This document shows positions 17,001 to 24,657 of a stretch of DNA of 64,000 bases, in pieces. Numbering within the stretch: position 1 is the stretch's first letter; every line of letters starts with the position of its first letter. The notes under the pieces were generated by a model. The model was not told the DNA's origin. It ran no database searches and saw only the letters and a list, made by a program, of their open reading frames with translations. The DNA is from Streptomyces avicenniae (GTDB taxonomy: Bacteria; Actinomycetota; Actinomycetes; Streptomycetales; Streptomycetaceae). The position numbers and the translations under genes are program-made. The DNA lies in the NCBI RefSeq assembly GCF_000719135.1, contig NZ_JOEK01000008.1, positions 124,001-188,000 on the forward strand, given 5' to 3'.

Positions 17001-17505
17001 GAACTACCCGGGGATCATGCTCGCGACCGACCACGACCCGCTGCCGTTCTCGGGTCAGACCCTGATCGCGAACAACGTGCTGCACCGCACGGGCGGCGCG
17101 TTCTGGGGCGAGGCGCAGGAGTTCGGCGCCATCACGATCTTCCCCGCCTCGCAGAACATCCCCGGCGTGGTGATCCGTGACACCGAGATCTACGACTCGA
17201 CGTACGACGGCATCCAGTTCAAGCAGGGCGGCGGCAGCGTGCCGGGCGCCCAGCTCACCAACGTCCGCATCGACGGCTCCAACAACGGTGCGGGCATCCT
17301 CGCCCAGGGTGGCGTGCGCGGCAGCGCGACGCTCACCAATGTGACGATCACGGACTCGGCGGACGGCGACATCGTCGTCCAGCCCGGCTCCCAGTTCGTC
17401 TTCACCGGTGGCAACACCGGGGCGGCGTCGGACCGGCAGGACACCGGGAGGGAACCGGCGACGGCGCCGGTGTCCGTCCCGGCGACCAGGCAGCGCCTGG
17501 CCTGA
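14017..17505 (+). CDS. Secreted GH87 alpha-1,3-glucanase (mutanase/mycodextranase)
   Basis: A 1162-residue exported enzyme. Residues 1-34 are a Sec signal peptide (RRLISGLVLAGMLVVGLLPL, cleavage after SASA). Then two F5/8-type discoidin domains (about 38-170 and 193-330) joined by a PGPEEPEEPGEPGEG linker, two CARDB/APHP Ig-like domains (about 333-435 and 447-548), a CBM35-like module (YEAEDGRHNG, about 553-720) and the C-terminal right-handed beta-helix GH87 domain (about 730-1135). The catalytic Asp trio is D915, D938 and D939; the 23/24 spacing is the same as in the characterised Paenibacillus GH87 enzymes. It should cleave alpha-1,3-glucan of fungal walls or dental-type mutan. Monocistronic, with an upstream LacI-type palindrome and a downstream terminator. 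The last 25 residues are a low-complexity tail. Confidence 0.93.
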   Translation: MRWKQLGRRLISGLVLAGMLVVGLLPLSATASAADGPNLALGKTATASGTNGGFPASSVNDGNQASYWESPNNSFPQWVQIDLGAATDVDQVVLKLPTTWESRTQTLSVQGSTNGSSFTALAASAGRQFTPGSANTVTIDFAAAAVRYVRVQITANTGWPAGQVSEFEIYGEDGEDPGPEEPEEPGEPGEGSNLAAGKPIEASSTTFNFVATNANDASVSTYWESNGFPSTLTVKLGSNADVNTVVVRLNPDAAWGPRTQNIQILGREQNASTFTSLRAAATYSFSPSANQNTVTIPVTGRVADLQLRFTSNTGAPGGQVADLQVIGTPAPNPDLTVSALSWTPTSPTETDAIRLSATVRNAGSAASPATTVNLSLEGSVVGSAPVGALAAGAQTTVTVDAGRRAQGSYSVSAVVDPTDTVVEQNNDNNSRTSTTPLVVAQSPGPDLQVLGITHTPANPAVGAPVSFTVKVNNRGTTATGATTVTRLLAGTTTLNTSTPSIAAGATVDVAVSGTWTATNGGATLTATADATNTVTETNENNNVFSRSIVVGRGAAVPYTEYEAEDGRHNGTLLQTDPERTFGHTNYATESSGRESVRLNSTGQYVEFTSTVPANSIVVRNSIPDAPGGGGQEATISLYANGTFVRKINLSSKYSWLYGNTDSPEGLTNTPGGDARRLFDESNALLTQSYPAGTVFRLQRDANDTASFYIIDLIDLEQVAPPAAKPAECTSITEYGAVPNDGIDDTAAIQRAVTADQNGTINCVWIPAGQWRQEQKILTDDPLNRGQFNQVGISNVTIRGAGMWHSQLYTLTAPHLANGINHPHEGNFGFDIDDNTQISDIAIFGSGTIRGGDGNHEGGVGLNGRFGENTAIRNVWIEHANVGVWVGRDFDNIPALWGPGDGLEFSGLRVRNTYADGVNFTNGTRNSTVFNSSFRNTGDDSLAVWASRYVRDTSVDVGHDNAFRNNTIQLPWRANGIAIYGGYDNSIENNIISDTMNYPGIMLATDHDPLPFSGQTLIANNVLHRTGGAFWGEAQEFGAITIFPASQNIPGVVIRDTEIYDSTYDGIQFKQGGGSVPGAQLTNVRIDGSNNGAGILAQGGVRGSATLTNVTITDSADGDIVVQPGSQFVFTGGNTGAASDRQDTGREPATAPVSVPATRQRLA

Positions 17506-17518
17506 TCCGCCATCGAGC

Positions 17519-17551
17519 GGGCTCGTGGTCCCCAGCCGGGGCCACGAGCCC
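17519..17551. terminator. Bidirectional terminator hairpin
   Basis: GGGCTCGTGG (17519-17528) pairs with CCACGAGCCC (17542-17551), extended by CCCC/GGGG with one bulged T. It lies between the converging glucanase and urtE genes. Confidence 0.8.
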
Positions 17552-17634
17552 CACGACCGCCCGGTCCGCGCCTCTCCCCAGGGGCACGGGCCGGGCGGTC
17601 CGGCGTGCGGGCCGGTCCCGGGGCCGGGGGCGGC

Positions 17635-18324
17635 TCACACGCTCAGCGCCTCCCTGACCGCGCGCTCCGCCCCCTCGCCCCGGCTGCCCGAGGAGGTGAC
17701 CCGGCCCGCCTCCAGCACGTAGTACCGCTCGGCGGCGCGCAGCGCGAACGCGACGTGCTGCTCGACCAGCAGCACCGAGAGACCCGACGCGCCGAGGCCG
17801 AGGACCGTCTCCTGGATCTCCGCGACGACGGACGGCTGGATGCCCTCGGTCGGCTCGTCGAGCAGCAGCAGCCGCGGCCGGGTGATCAGGGCGCGGGCGA
17901 TGGCGAGTTGCTGGCGCTGGCCGCCGGAGAGCAGCCCGGCGCGGCGGGCGGTGACGGCGCGCAGCGCGGGGAAGCGGTCCAGCGCCTCGTCCACGGCGGC
18001 GCGCGCGTCGCGCCGCCCGTCGGCGACGAGCCGCAGGTTCTCCAGCGCGGTGAGCTGCGGGAAGCTCTGCTGCCCCTGCGGCACGTACGCGAGGCCGCGC
18101 CGTACCCGCCGGTGCGCGGGCAGCCGCGTGATGTCCTCGCCCTGGAACAGGACGGTGCCCGCGCGGGGCCGCAGCAGGCCGAGGACGGCGCGCAGCAGCG
18201 TGGACTTGCCCGCGCCGTTGTGCCCGAGGACGGCCGCGACGCCGTCGCCCGGCACGGCGAGCGACACGTCGTGCAGGACGGTCGTGCGGCCGTATCCGGC
18301 GGTCAGGCCGGTGATCTCCAGCAT
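17635..18324 (-). CDS. urtE: Urea-type ABC transporter ATPase UrtE
   Basis: A 229-residue ABC ATPase of the LivF/UrtE class. Walker A is GHNGAGKST, signature LSGGQRQQ, Walker B LLLLDEPTEGIQPSV and the switch histidine is in VEQHVAFA. The phrase EPTEGIQPSVV is diagnostic for UrtE rather than LivF. Start ATG overlaps the urtD stop by 1 nt (TGATG). It is the last gene of the five-gene operon transcribed leftwards and energises the UrtBC channel together with UrtD. Confidence 0.93.
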   Translation of the reverse strand: MLEITGLTAGYGRTTVLHDVSLAVPGDGVAAVLGHNGAGKSTLLRAVLGLLRPRAGTVLFQGEDITRLPAHRRVRRGLAYVPQGQQSFPQLTALENLRLVADGRRDARAAVDEALDRFPALRAVTARRAGLLSGGQRQQLAIARALITRPRLLLLDEPTEGIQPSVVAEIQETVLGLGASGLSVLLVEQHVAFALRAAERYYVLEAGRVTSSGSRGEGAERAVREALSV

Positions 18325-19121
18325 CAGTCCTCTCCTCCCGCGCTTCCCCCGGCGGGTGCCGCGACGGGCTCGCCGGGGCTGTGGCCGAGATAGACCTCCT
18401 GGACGCGTGGGTCGGCCTGCACGTCGGCCACCGACCCCTCGCTGAGCACACGGCCCGCGTGCAGCACGGTGACGCTGCTGGCGAAGGTGCGCATGAAGTC
18501 CATGTCGTGCTCGATGACGACGACCGTGCGGTCCTCGGCGATGCGGCGCAACAGGCCTCCGGTCTCGGCCCGTTCGTCGTGACTCATGCCCGCGACCGGC
18601 TCGTCGAGCAGCAGGAGCTGCACGTCCTGGACGAGCAGCATGCCGATCTCCAGCCACTGGCGGCGGCCGTGCGCGAGCGTCCCGGCGAGGTCGCCCCGCC
18701 GGTCGGTGAGCCCGATCGTCTCCAGCGCGCGGGCGACGGCGTCCGGCACGCCCTTGCGGCGCCGCAGCAACGCCGCGGGGGACCGTCCGGCGCCCGCCGC
18801 GATGTCGAGGTTCTGGAGGACCGTGAGGTTCTCGAAGACGGTCGCGGTCTGGAAGGTGCGGCCGATCCCGAGGCGGACGATGCGGTGCACGGGGCGCCCG
18901 AGCAGTTCGGTGCCGCCGAACTCGACGGAGCCGGTCGCGGGCACGAGTCCTGTGACGGCGTCCACGAGCGTGGTCTTGCCCGCGCCGTTGGGTCCGATGA
19001 GGAAGCGCAGGTCGCCGGGGCCGACGGTGAGGCTGACGCCGTCCACGGCGGTGAAACCGTCGAAGGAGACACGCAGGTCGGTGATCCGCAGGCCCTTCAG
19101 CGGCTCGTCGGGGGTCGTCAT
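18324..19121 (-). CDS. urtD: Urea-type ABC transporter ATPase UrtD
   Basis: A 265-residue ABC ATPase of the LivG/UrtD class: Walker A GPNGAGKTT, LAHGRRQWLEIGMLL in place of the usual LSGGQ signature (typical for UrtD), Walker B LLLLDEPVAGMSHDE and switch IEHDMDFMR. IGRTFQTATVFENLTV is also family-specific. The C-terminus ends in a Gly/Ala-rich tail. It overlaps urtC by 4 nt and urtE by 1 nt. Confidence 0.93.
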   Translation of the reverse strand: MTTPDEPLKGLRITDLRVSFDGFTAVDGVSLTVGPGDLRFLIGPNGAGKTTLVDAVTGLVPATGSVEFGGTELLGRPVHRIVRLGIGRTFQTATVFENLTVLQNLDIAAGAGRSPAALLRRRKGVPDAVARALETIGLTDRRGDLAGTLAHGRRQWLEIGMLLVQDVQLLLLDEPVAGMSHDERAETGGLLRRIAEDRTVVVIEHDMDFMRTFASSVTVLHAGRVLSEGSVADVQADPRVQEVYLGHSPGEPVAAPAGGSAGGED

Positions 19122-20179
19122 GCGGGCACCTCCGCCACGCGCGGGCCGCGGCGGGCGAGCAGCCGCCGCAGCGAGACGAGTCCGCCGGGCAGGAACGCCA
19201 CGACGGCGATGAACAGTCCGGCCTGGAAGTACGTCCAGGCCGCCGGGAACTCCTCGGACAGCGTGGTCTGCGCCCAGGCGACCGCGACGGCCCCGATGAC
19301 GGCGCCCGCGACGCTGGCCCGGCCGCCGATGGCGGCGCCGATGACGAACTGGATGGACGGCACGATCCCGATGAGCGCCGGGGAGATGATCCCCACGGCC
19401 GGGACGAACAGGGCGCCCGCGATGCCCGCGGTCCCGGCGGACAGGACGTAGGCCACCAGTTTGACGAGCGCGGGGTCGTAGCCGAGGAAGCGGACCCGTT
19501 CCTCCGAGTCCCGCACGGCGACGAGTAGTTCGCCGTAGCGACTGAGGAAGAGCTGCCGGACGCCGATCATGAGGAGCAGCAGGACGGCGGCGATGAGGAA
19601 GTAGACGGTGCGCCGGTTCACCGGGTCGAGGAGGGAGAAGCCGAAGAAGCCCTGGAAGTTGGTCAGCCCGTTGGTGCCGCCGGTCGTGGCCTGCTGGCCG
19701 ACGAGGAGGATGGCGAACGCGGCGGCCAGCGCCTGGCTGAGGATGGCGAAGTACGCGCCGCGCACCCGGCGGCGGAAGACCGCGTACCCGATGAGCGCGG
19801 CCAGCCCCATCGGCAGGACGAGGACGGCGGCGAGCGCCACGGCCGGGGAGCGGAACGGCTCCCACCACCAGGGGAGTTCGCTCGTGTCGCCGTACAGCAG
19901 CATGAAGTCGGGGAGCTGTCCCGCGCCCGCGTCGGTGAGCTTGAGGTGCATGGCCATGGCGTAGCCGCCGAGGCCGAAGAACAGGCCCTGGCCCAGGGTC
20001 AGCATGCCGCCGCGGCCCCAGGCGAGCGCGATGCCGACCGCGACGATCGCGAAGCACAGGTAGCGGGCGAGCTGCCCGAGCCTGAAGTCGCTGAGCAGCG
20101 CCGGGGCGACGGCGAACAGGAGGAGGGCGCCGAGCGCGTAACCGGCGGGCGCGCGCCAGCGGGTGAGTGTGGAGGTCAT
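19118..20179 (-). CDS. urtC: Urea-type ABC transporter permease UrtC
   Basis: A 353-residue inner-membrane permease of the LivM/UrtC class with about ten helices. Hallmarks are GRGGMLTLGQGLFFGLGGYAMAMHL near the N-terminus and VGIISPALIGIVPSIQFVIGAAIGGRAS near the C-terminus; RYGELLVAVRDSEERVRFLGYD is the conserved cytoplasmic loop that docks to the ATPase. It pairs with UrtB. Start ATG at 20179 overlaps the urtB stop. Confidence 0.93.
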   Translation of the reverse strand: MTSTLTRWRAPAGYALGALLLFAVAPALLSDFRLGQLARYLCFAIVAVGIALAWGRGGMLTLGQGLFFGLGGYAMAMHLKLTDAGAGQLPDFMLLYGDTSELPWWWEPFRSPAVALAAVLVLPMGLAALIGYAVFRRRVRGAYFAILSQALAAAFAILLVGQQATTGGTNGLTNFQGFFGFSLLDPVNRRTVYFLIAAVLLLLMIGVRQLFLSRYGELLVAVRDSEERVRFLGYDPALVKLVAYVLSAGTAGIAGALFVPAVGIISPALIGIVPSIQFVIGAAIGGRASVAGAVIGAVAVAWAQTTLSEEFPAAWTYFQAGLFIAVVAFLPGGLVSLRRLLARRGPRVAEVPA

Positions 20180-21072
20180 GCCAGGCTCCGGGTCCGCAGG
20201 GTGTGGATGCCTTGGGGGCGCCACTGGAGGAAGGCCACGATGGCGATCAGGACGGTGACGCGCGCGACGCTGACCGTCGTCGAGTACTCCATCACCGCCT
20301 GGAGCACGCCGAGCGCGAACGCGGCGACGACCGCGCCCCGCAGCCGTCCGATGCCGCCGACGACGATCACGAGGAACGCGTCGATGATGATGTTCGTGCC
20401 CATGGTGGGGCCGATCGGCCCCACCAGCGTCAGGGCGACACCGGCGAGGCCCGCGAGGCCGGAGCCGAGGAAGAACGTGAGCCGGTCCACGCGGCCGGTC
20501 GCGATGCCCGACGCCTCGGCGAGGTCGCGGTGCTGGACGACGGCCCGCATGCGGCGGCCCAGCGGGGTGCGGCGCAGCGTCAGCGTGAGGGCCGCGACGG
20601 CGGCGACGGCGAGGCCGAGGATGAACAGCCTGCTGTACGCCAGCGTCAGCGGGTCCTCGCCGCCGATCAGGGTGAGCCGCCCTGACAGCCAGTCGGGCGA
20701 GGAGGTGTGGACGTTCGGCGCGCCGAAGACGTCCCTGGCCAGCTGCTGGAGCATCAGGGAGACGCCCCACGTGACCAGCAGCGTGTCCAGCGGGCGGGCG
20801 TACAGGCGGCGGATGAGCAGCCATTCGAGGAGCGCCCCCATGGCCCCGGCGACCAGGAAGGCCACCGGGAGCGCGAGGAGCAGCGAGACGCCCGCGTCGG
20901 AGATCGGGCCCTGGAGCATGTAGACCGTGTAGGCGCCCGCCATGATGAACTCGCCGTGCGCCATGTTGATCACGCCCATCTGCCCGAAGGTCAGGGACAG
21001 GCCGAGGGCGATGAGCAGCAGGACGGCGCCGATGCTGATCCCGGTGAACGACTGGCTGAGGTAGACCGTCAT
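20176..21072 (-). CDS. urtB: Urea-type ABC transporter permease UrtB
   Basis: A 298-residue permease of the LivH/UrtB class. It begins directly with membrane helices (GISIGAVLLLIALGLSLTFGQMGVINMAHGEFIMAGAY), and carries RRTPLGRRMRAVVQHRDLAEASGI, the conserved coupling loop, and IIIDAFLVIVVGGIGRLRGAVV near the end. Unlike many UrtB proteins it lacks the long periplasmic N-terminal extension. It follows urtA by 1 nt. Confidence 0.93.
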   Translation of the reverse strand: MTVYLSQSFTGISIGAVLLLIALGLSLTFGQMGVINMAHGEFIMAGAYTVYMLQGPISDAGVSLLLALPVAFLVAGAMGALLEWLLIRRLYARPLDTLLVTWGVSLMLQQLARDVFGAPNVHTSSPDWLSGRLTLIGGEDPLTLAYSRLFILGLAVAAVAALTLTLRRTPLGRRMRAVVQHRDLAEASGIATGRVDRLTFFLGSGLAGLAGVALTLVGPIGPTMGTNIIIDAFLVIVVGGIGRLRGAVVAAFALGVLQAVMEYSTTVSVARVTVLIAIVAFLQWRPQGIHTLRTRSLA

Positions 21073-21073
21073 G

Positions 21074-22333
21074 TCAGGACAGGCCCTCGGCCCAGGGGTA
21101 GGTCTCCAGGTAGGGGTCGGGGCGTATCGGCTCGCCCGAGGACCAGACCTCGGTGATCGCGCCGTCAGCGCCGATGCGGCCGATGCGGCTGGTCTTGAAC
21201 AGGTGCTGGGTGTCGCCGTCCACGGTGACGGTGCCCTCGGGGGCGTCGAAGGTGATGCCGTCGGCGGCGGCGCGTACGTCCTCCACCTCGAAGGAACCGG
21301 CCTCCTCGACCATCGCGGCCCACAGGTAGACCGACGTGTAGGCGGCCTCCATGGGGTCGGAGGTCGGGCGGTCCTCGCCGTAGCGGTCCTGGAACGCCTG
21401 GACGAAGCTCTCGTTGGCCGCGCCCTCGGTCGTCTGGTAGTAGTTCCAGGCGGTGAGCTGGCCCGCCAGGTACTCGGCGCCGATGCCCGCGACCTCCTCC
21501 TCGGCGATGGAGACGGACAGGACGGGCATCGTCTCGGCGGTCAGGCCGGTCGCGGCGTACTCGCGGAAGAAGGAGACGTTGCTGTCGCCGTTCAGGGTGT
21601 TGAAGACGGCGTCGGCGCCCGAGTCCTCGACCTTGGTGGCGATCGTCGCGAACTCGGTGGAGCCGAGCGGCGCGTAGTCCTCGCCGACGATCTCGATGCC
21701 GTGCTCCTCGGCGTACGCGGTGATGATGCGGTTCGCGGTGCGCGGGAAGACGTAGTCGCTGCCGACGAGGTAGAGCGACTCGACGTCCTCCTCCTCGCGC
21801 AGGTAGTCGAGGGCCGGGATGATCTGCTGGTTGGTCGTCGCGCCGGTGTAGAAGATGTTGGGCGACTGCTCCAGGCCCTCGTACTGGACCGGGTAGAAGA
21901 GGAGCGAGCCGTTCTGCTCGAACACCGGCAGCACGGCCTTGCGGCTGGCCGACGTCCAGCAGCCGAAGACGGCGGCGACGCCGTCCTGCTGGATCAGCTT
22001 CTCCGACTTCTCGGCGAACGTCGGCCAGTCGGAGGCGCCGTCCTCGCTGATCGGCTCGATCTGCCTGCCGAGGACGCCGCCGTCCGCGTTGATCTCCTCG
22101 ATGGCGAGGAGCAGCGCGTCGCGGACGGTGACCTCGCTGATGGCCATCGTGCCGGAGAGGGAGTTGAGCAGACCGACCTTGATCGTGTCGCCCGACGTGT
22201 CCACCTCGGCGGCCTGGCTGCCGGAGGCCGGTTCCTCGCCGGTGCGGGCGCCGCAGGCGGCGAGGGACATCACGGTGAGCGCCGTCACGGCGGCGGCGAA
22301 CAGGCGGTGGCGCTGTCCACGGATTCTGGGCAT
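21074..22333 (-). CDS. urtA: Urea ABC transporter substrate-binding lipoprotein UrtA
   Basis: A 419-residue lipoprotein. Signal peptide [19 protein letters not shown] has the lipobox LAAC. The mature part is a type-I periplasmic fold of the UrtA family: [73 protein letters not shown], and [12 protein letters not shown]. These match urea/short-amide binders rather than branched-chain amino acid binders. ATG at 22333 follows GGAGG. First gene of the urt operon, about 120 nt from a GlnR-like box, consistent with nitrogen control. Confidence 0.93.
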   Translation of the reverse strand: MPRIRGQRHRLFAAAVTALTVMSLAACGARTGEEPASGSQAAEVDTSGDTIKVGLLNSLSGTMAISEVTVRDALLLAIEEINADGGVLGRQIEPISEDGASDWPTFAEKSEKLIQQDGVAAVFGCWTSASRKAVLPVFEQNGSLLFYPVQYEGLEQSPNIFYTGATTNQQIIPALDYLREEEDVESLYLVGSDYVFPRTANRIITAYAEEHGIEIVGEDYAPLGSTEFATIATKVEDSGADAVFNTLNGDSNVSFFREYAATGLTAETMPVLSVSIAEEEVAGIGAEYLAGQLTAWNYYQTTEGAANESFVQAFQDRYGEDRPTSDPMEAAYTSVYLWAAMVEEAGSFEVEDVRAAADGITFDAPEGTVTVDGDTQHLFKTSRIGRIGADGAITEVWSSGEPIRPDPYLETYPWAEGLS

Positions 22334-22429
22334 GTCCGTCCTCCATGTCCCGCCCTGGGGCGGGGTAAGGGGAAGGTGACACCGGGCCGCGTCGCCCGGC
22401 CTGAACATGCCACAGCCTCAACAGACATG

Positions 22430-22457
22430 ATTTCTCCGGGATTTCTCAACAGTTAAC
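22430..22457 (-). promoter_or_regulatory. Candidate GlnR-type nitrogen-control box upstream of urtA
   Basis: Read on the minus strand the sequence is GTTAAC-N6-GAAAT-N6-GAAAT. The GlnR consensus in actinomycetes is gTnAC-N6-GaAAc repeated with 6-nt spacing, so the first half matches well and the following GAAAT repeat keeps the 11-nt period. Urea transporters are known GlnR targets. The end of the box is about 97 nt before the urtA start. Confidence 0.45.
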
Positions 22458-22497
22458 ACTTCCGCCCGGAAGGACATGCCGGTCCGTGGACGCCCCG

Positions 22498-23598
22498 TCA
22501 GCCCGGCCGGACGCTCCACGCGTCGAGGTCGGCCGTCACATGGAAGTCGAGACCGTCGGCCTCGGCGAGGTAGATGCGCTGCCGCACGTGCCGCCCGCTC
22601 AGGCGCAGTACGCCGCGCGCGCCCTCGTAACTCACGCGCTGGGCGGCCCGTTCGATGGCCGGGACGTGCCAGGAACCGGCCTGGCCGACGAGCGCGGCGA
22701 GCAGGAGCACCCCCTCGTAGCACGACTCCCCCAGGGTGCTCGGGGCGGGCGAGCCGGGGCCGAAGCGGGCGGCGTAGCGGCCGTGGAAGTCGAGCGTGTC
22801 GGCGGTGGCGAGCGAGCCGAAGAAGCCCGCCGTCGCGGTGAGGCCCCGGGTGGCGTCGGGGCCGCTGGCGAGCAGCATGTTCTCGTCCATCAGGGTGCTC
22901 AGGCGCAGCGCGCGCCGGTCGAGCCCGGCGGCGGCGTAGGCCCGGTTGAAGCGGACGGCGTCGCTGCCGACGAGCAGCATGAGGACGGCGTCGCTGTCGT
23001 GCCGCTCGATGCGCCGCAGTGCGGGGGTGAAGTCGTGTGTGCCCAGGGGGAGATACGTCGTGCCGCAGATCCGGCCGCCGCTCTCGCGGGCGTAGACGTG
23101 GGCGGCGCGGGCCGTGTGGCGCGGCCAGACGTAGTCGTTGCCGACGATGTACCAGCGGCGCACGCGGTGCTCGGCCGCCAACAGCCGCATGGCGGGGCGC
23201 AGTTGCCCGTCCGGGGTCTCGCTGGTGAGGTAGACGCCCGGCGTGGTCTCACCGCCCTCGTACAGCGCCGTATACACATAGGGCACACGGCCCGCGAGGC
23301 GCGGCGCGACCGCGCGGCGCACCGACGAGATGTGCCAGCCGGTGACGGCCCGCACGATGCCCGCGTCCACCAGCGCGGCGACCTCCTCGGCCACGCGCTG
23401 CGGCGGGGCGCCGCCGTCCACCGTGACCAGCCGCATCTCCCGGCCCAGCACGCCGCCCGCCGCGTTCACCTCGTCGGCGGCGAGCCGGGCGCACAGCTCG
23501 CAGGCCGGCCCGAAGATCCCGGCCGGGCCCTGGCGCGGCACGACCAGCGCGACGCCGAACGTGTCGGCGTCGGCGGCGAGCCACTGTCCGTCGGACAT
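22498..23598 (-). CDS. AmiC-like cytosolic amide-binding sensor
   Basis: A 366-residue protein with the type-I periplasmic binding fold but no signal peptide; it begins MSDGQWLAADADTFGVALVVPRQGPAGIFGPACELCARLAADEVN. It resembles AmiC/FmdD and UrtA in VTVDGGAPPQRVAEEVAALVD, YTALYEGGETTPGVYLTSETPDGQLRPAMRLL and YIVGNDYVWPRHTARAAHVYARESGG. AmiC of Pseudomonas is a cytosolic amide sensor acting on an antiterminator; here no AmiR-like gene is adjacent, but a divergent MarR gene is 53 nt away. It probably senses an amide or urea analogue for the urt operon downstream. The stop is 165 nt from the urtA start. Confidence 0.88.
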   Translation of the reverse strand: MSDGQWLAADADTFGVALVVPRQGPAGIFGPACELCARLAADEVNAAGGVLGREMRLVTVDGGAPPQRVAEEVAALVDAGIVRAVTGWHISSVRRAVAPRLAGRVPYVYTALYEGGETTPGVYLTSETPDGQLRPAMRLLAAEHRVRRWYIVGNDYVWPRHTARAAHVYARESGGRICGTTYLPLGTHDFTPALRRIERHDSDAVLMLLVGSDAVRFNRAYAAAGLDRRALRLSTLMDENMLLASGPDATRGLTATAGFFGSLATADTLDFHGRYAARFGPGSPAPSTLGESCYEGVLLLAALVGQAGSWHVPAIERAAQRVSYEGARGVLRLSGRHVRQRIYLAEADGLDFHVTADLDAWSVRPG

Positions 23599-23651
23599 CG
23601 GCCCATCATCCCGGGTTTGTACGATGGTTGACCTGTCGCCCGAGGAGTGAG

Positions 23652-24116
23652 ATGGCCGTACCGAGCGAGGAACGACCCGTGGACCTGGCCGCCGCGCTGA
23701 CCCGGGCCGAGCGGCTGTCCGAGCGGCGGCTGCGCGCCGCCCTGGACGGCACCGGCTGCTCGACCGACGCGTGGCGCGTGCTGTCACTGCTCGCGGACGG
23801 GGACGGGCACGGCATGACGGCGATCGCCGCGTGCGTACTGCTGCCGCCGCCGACGCTGACCCGGCTGATGGACCAACTGGTGGACGACGGCCTGGTGCAC
23901 CGGCGCGTGGACCCGATGGACCGGCGTCGCATCCTGGCGTACCTCACGCCACGCGGCCTCGACCTGTGGGGCGCGCTCGACCGGCGGGTGGCGGAGAGCT
24001 GGGCCGGGCTGCCGGGGGGCGGGGACGACGAACTGCTCGCCGCGCTGCTGAACCGGCTCGTGGCGCGTCTCGAGGACTCGGCTCCGGCGGGTGGCCGCGC
24101 TGTGCCGCTGCGGTGA
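23652..24116 (+). CDS. MarR-family transcriptional regulator
   Basis: A 154-residue winged-helix regulator: LDGTGCSTDAWRVLSLLADGDGHGMTAIAACVLLPPPTLTRLMDQLVDDGLVHRRVDPMDRRRILAYLTPRG, with the recognition helix PPPTLTRLMDQLV and the wing DPMDRRRILAYLT. ATG at 23652 follows GAGGAG. It is divergent from the AmiC-like sensor gene over a 53-nt gap, so it likely controls that gene and perhaps the urt operon. Confidence 0.92.
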   Translation: MAVPSEERPVDLAAALTRAERLSERRLRAALDGTGCSTDAWRVLSLLADGDGHGMTAIAACVLLPPPTLTRLMDQLVDDGLVHRRVDPMDRRRILAYLTPRGLDLWGALDRRVAESWAGLPGGGDDELLAALLNRLVARLEDSAPAGGRAVPLR

Positions 24117-24176
24117 CGGTTACGATGTGCGCCGCACAGATGATCTGACGTCACACGAGCCCGGGGGGGCGTGAGG

Positions 24177-24635
24177 ATGACCGACTTCGACGCGGAATGG
24201 GCCGGGATGCAGGCCGCCGCGCGTGAGCAGGTTGCGCAGCAGCAGGCGGCGGGCGGGGCGCGTACACGGCTCAACACGACCGGCGGCGGGGGCGGTTCCG
24301 GAGGCGCGGGCGTCGATCACGATGAGGAGGGGCTGCAGGACGTCGAGACCCACGCGATCGAGCTGGGCGACACCCTGTCCACGCACGGGCAGATGGCGGA
24401 GAACTCGACCCACGTGGCCGGAGTCCTCCTGCGCACGCCGGGGTTGGAGACGGGTCCGGCGCTGATCGAGCTGGTGGAACGCTGGGGGACCCAGTCCGAG
24501 GCGCTGCGCGACGCGTGCCTGACGATCAGCGGCCACATGCGGGAGACCATCCAGCGGATGGCGGACGTGGAACTCGACATCATCGGCGGCCTGAACGCCG
24601 CCGGCATGTCGCCCCACCGTCCGCAGGCGCGGTGA
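24177..24635 (+). CDS. WXG100-like helical small protein
   Basis: A 152-residue protein without signal peptide. It starts MTDFDAEWAGMQAAAREQ and has a glycine-rich stretch (TGGGGGSGGAG) before a helical bundle (HAIELGDTLSTHGQMAENST, ALIELVERWGTQSEALRDACLTISGHM). The arrangement matches a streptomycete family of small helical proteins resembling ESX/type VII substrates, always paired with a large partner gene as here (23 nt downstream). ATG at 24177 is chosen over GTG at 24171; a G-run lies 8 nt upstream. Function in the cell is not established. Confidence 0.8.
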   Translation: MTDFDAEWAGMQAAAREQVAQQQAAGGARTRLNTTGGGGGSGGAGVDHDEEGLQDVETHAIELGDTLSTHGQMAENSTHVAGVLLRTPGLETGPALIELVERWGTQSEALRDACLTISGHMRETIQRMADVELDIIGGLNAAGMSPHRPQAR

Positions 24636-24657
24636 GCGCGGACGGGGGGCGCCACGG

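Noticed and set aside
13864..17085. A 1073-codon open frame on the minus strand opposite the GH87 gene
   Set aside because: Composition is Val/Arg/Asp/Gly-repetitive as expected from the complement of high-GC coding DNA; the plus strand has clear domains and catalytic residues.
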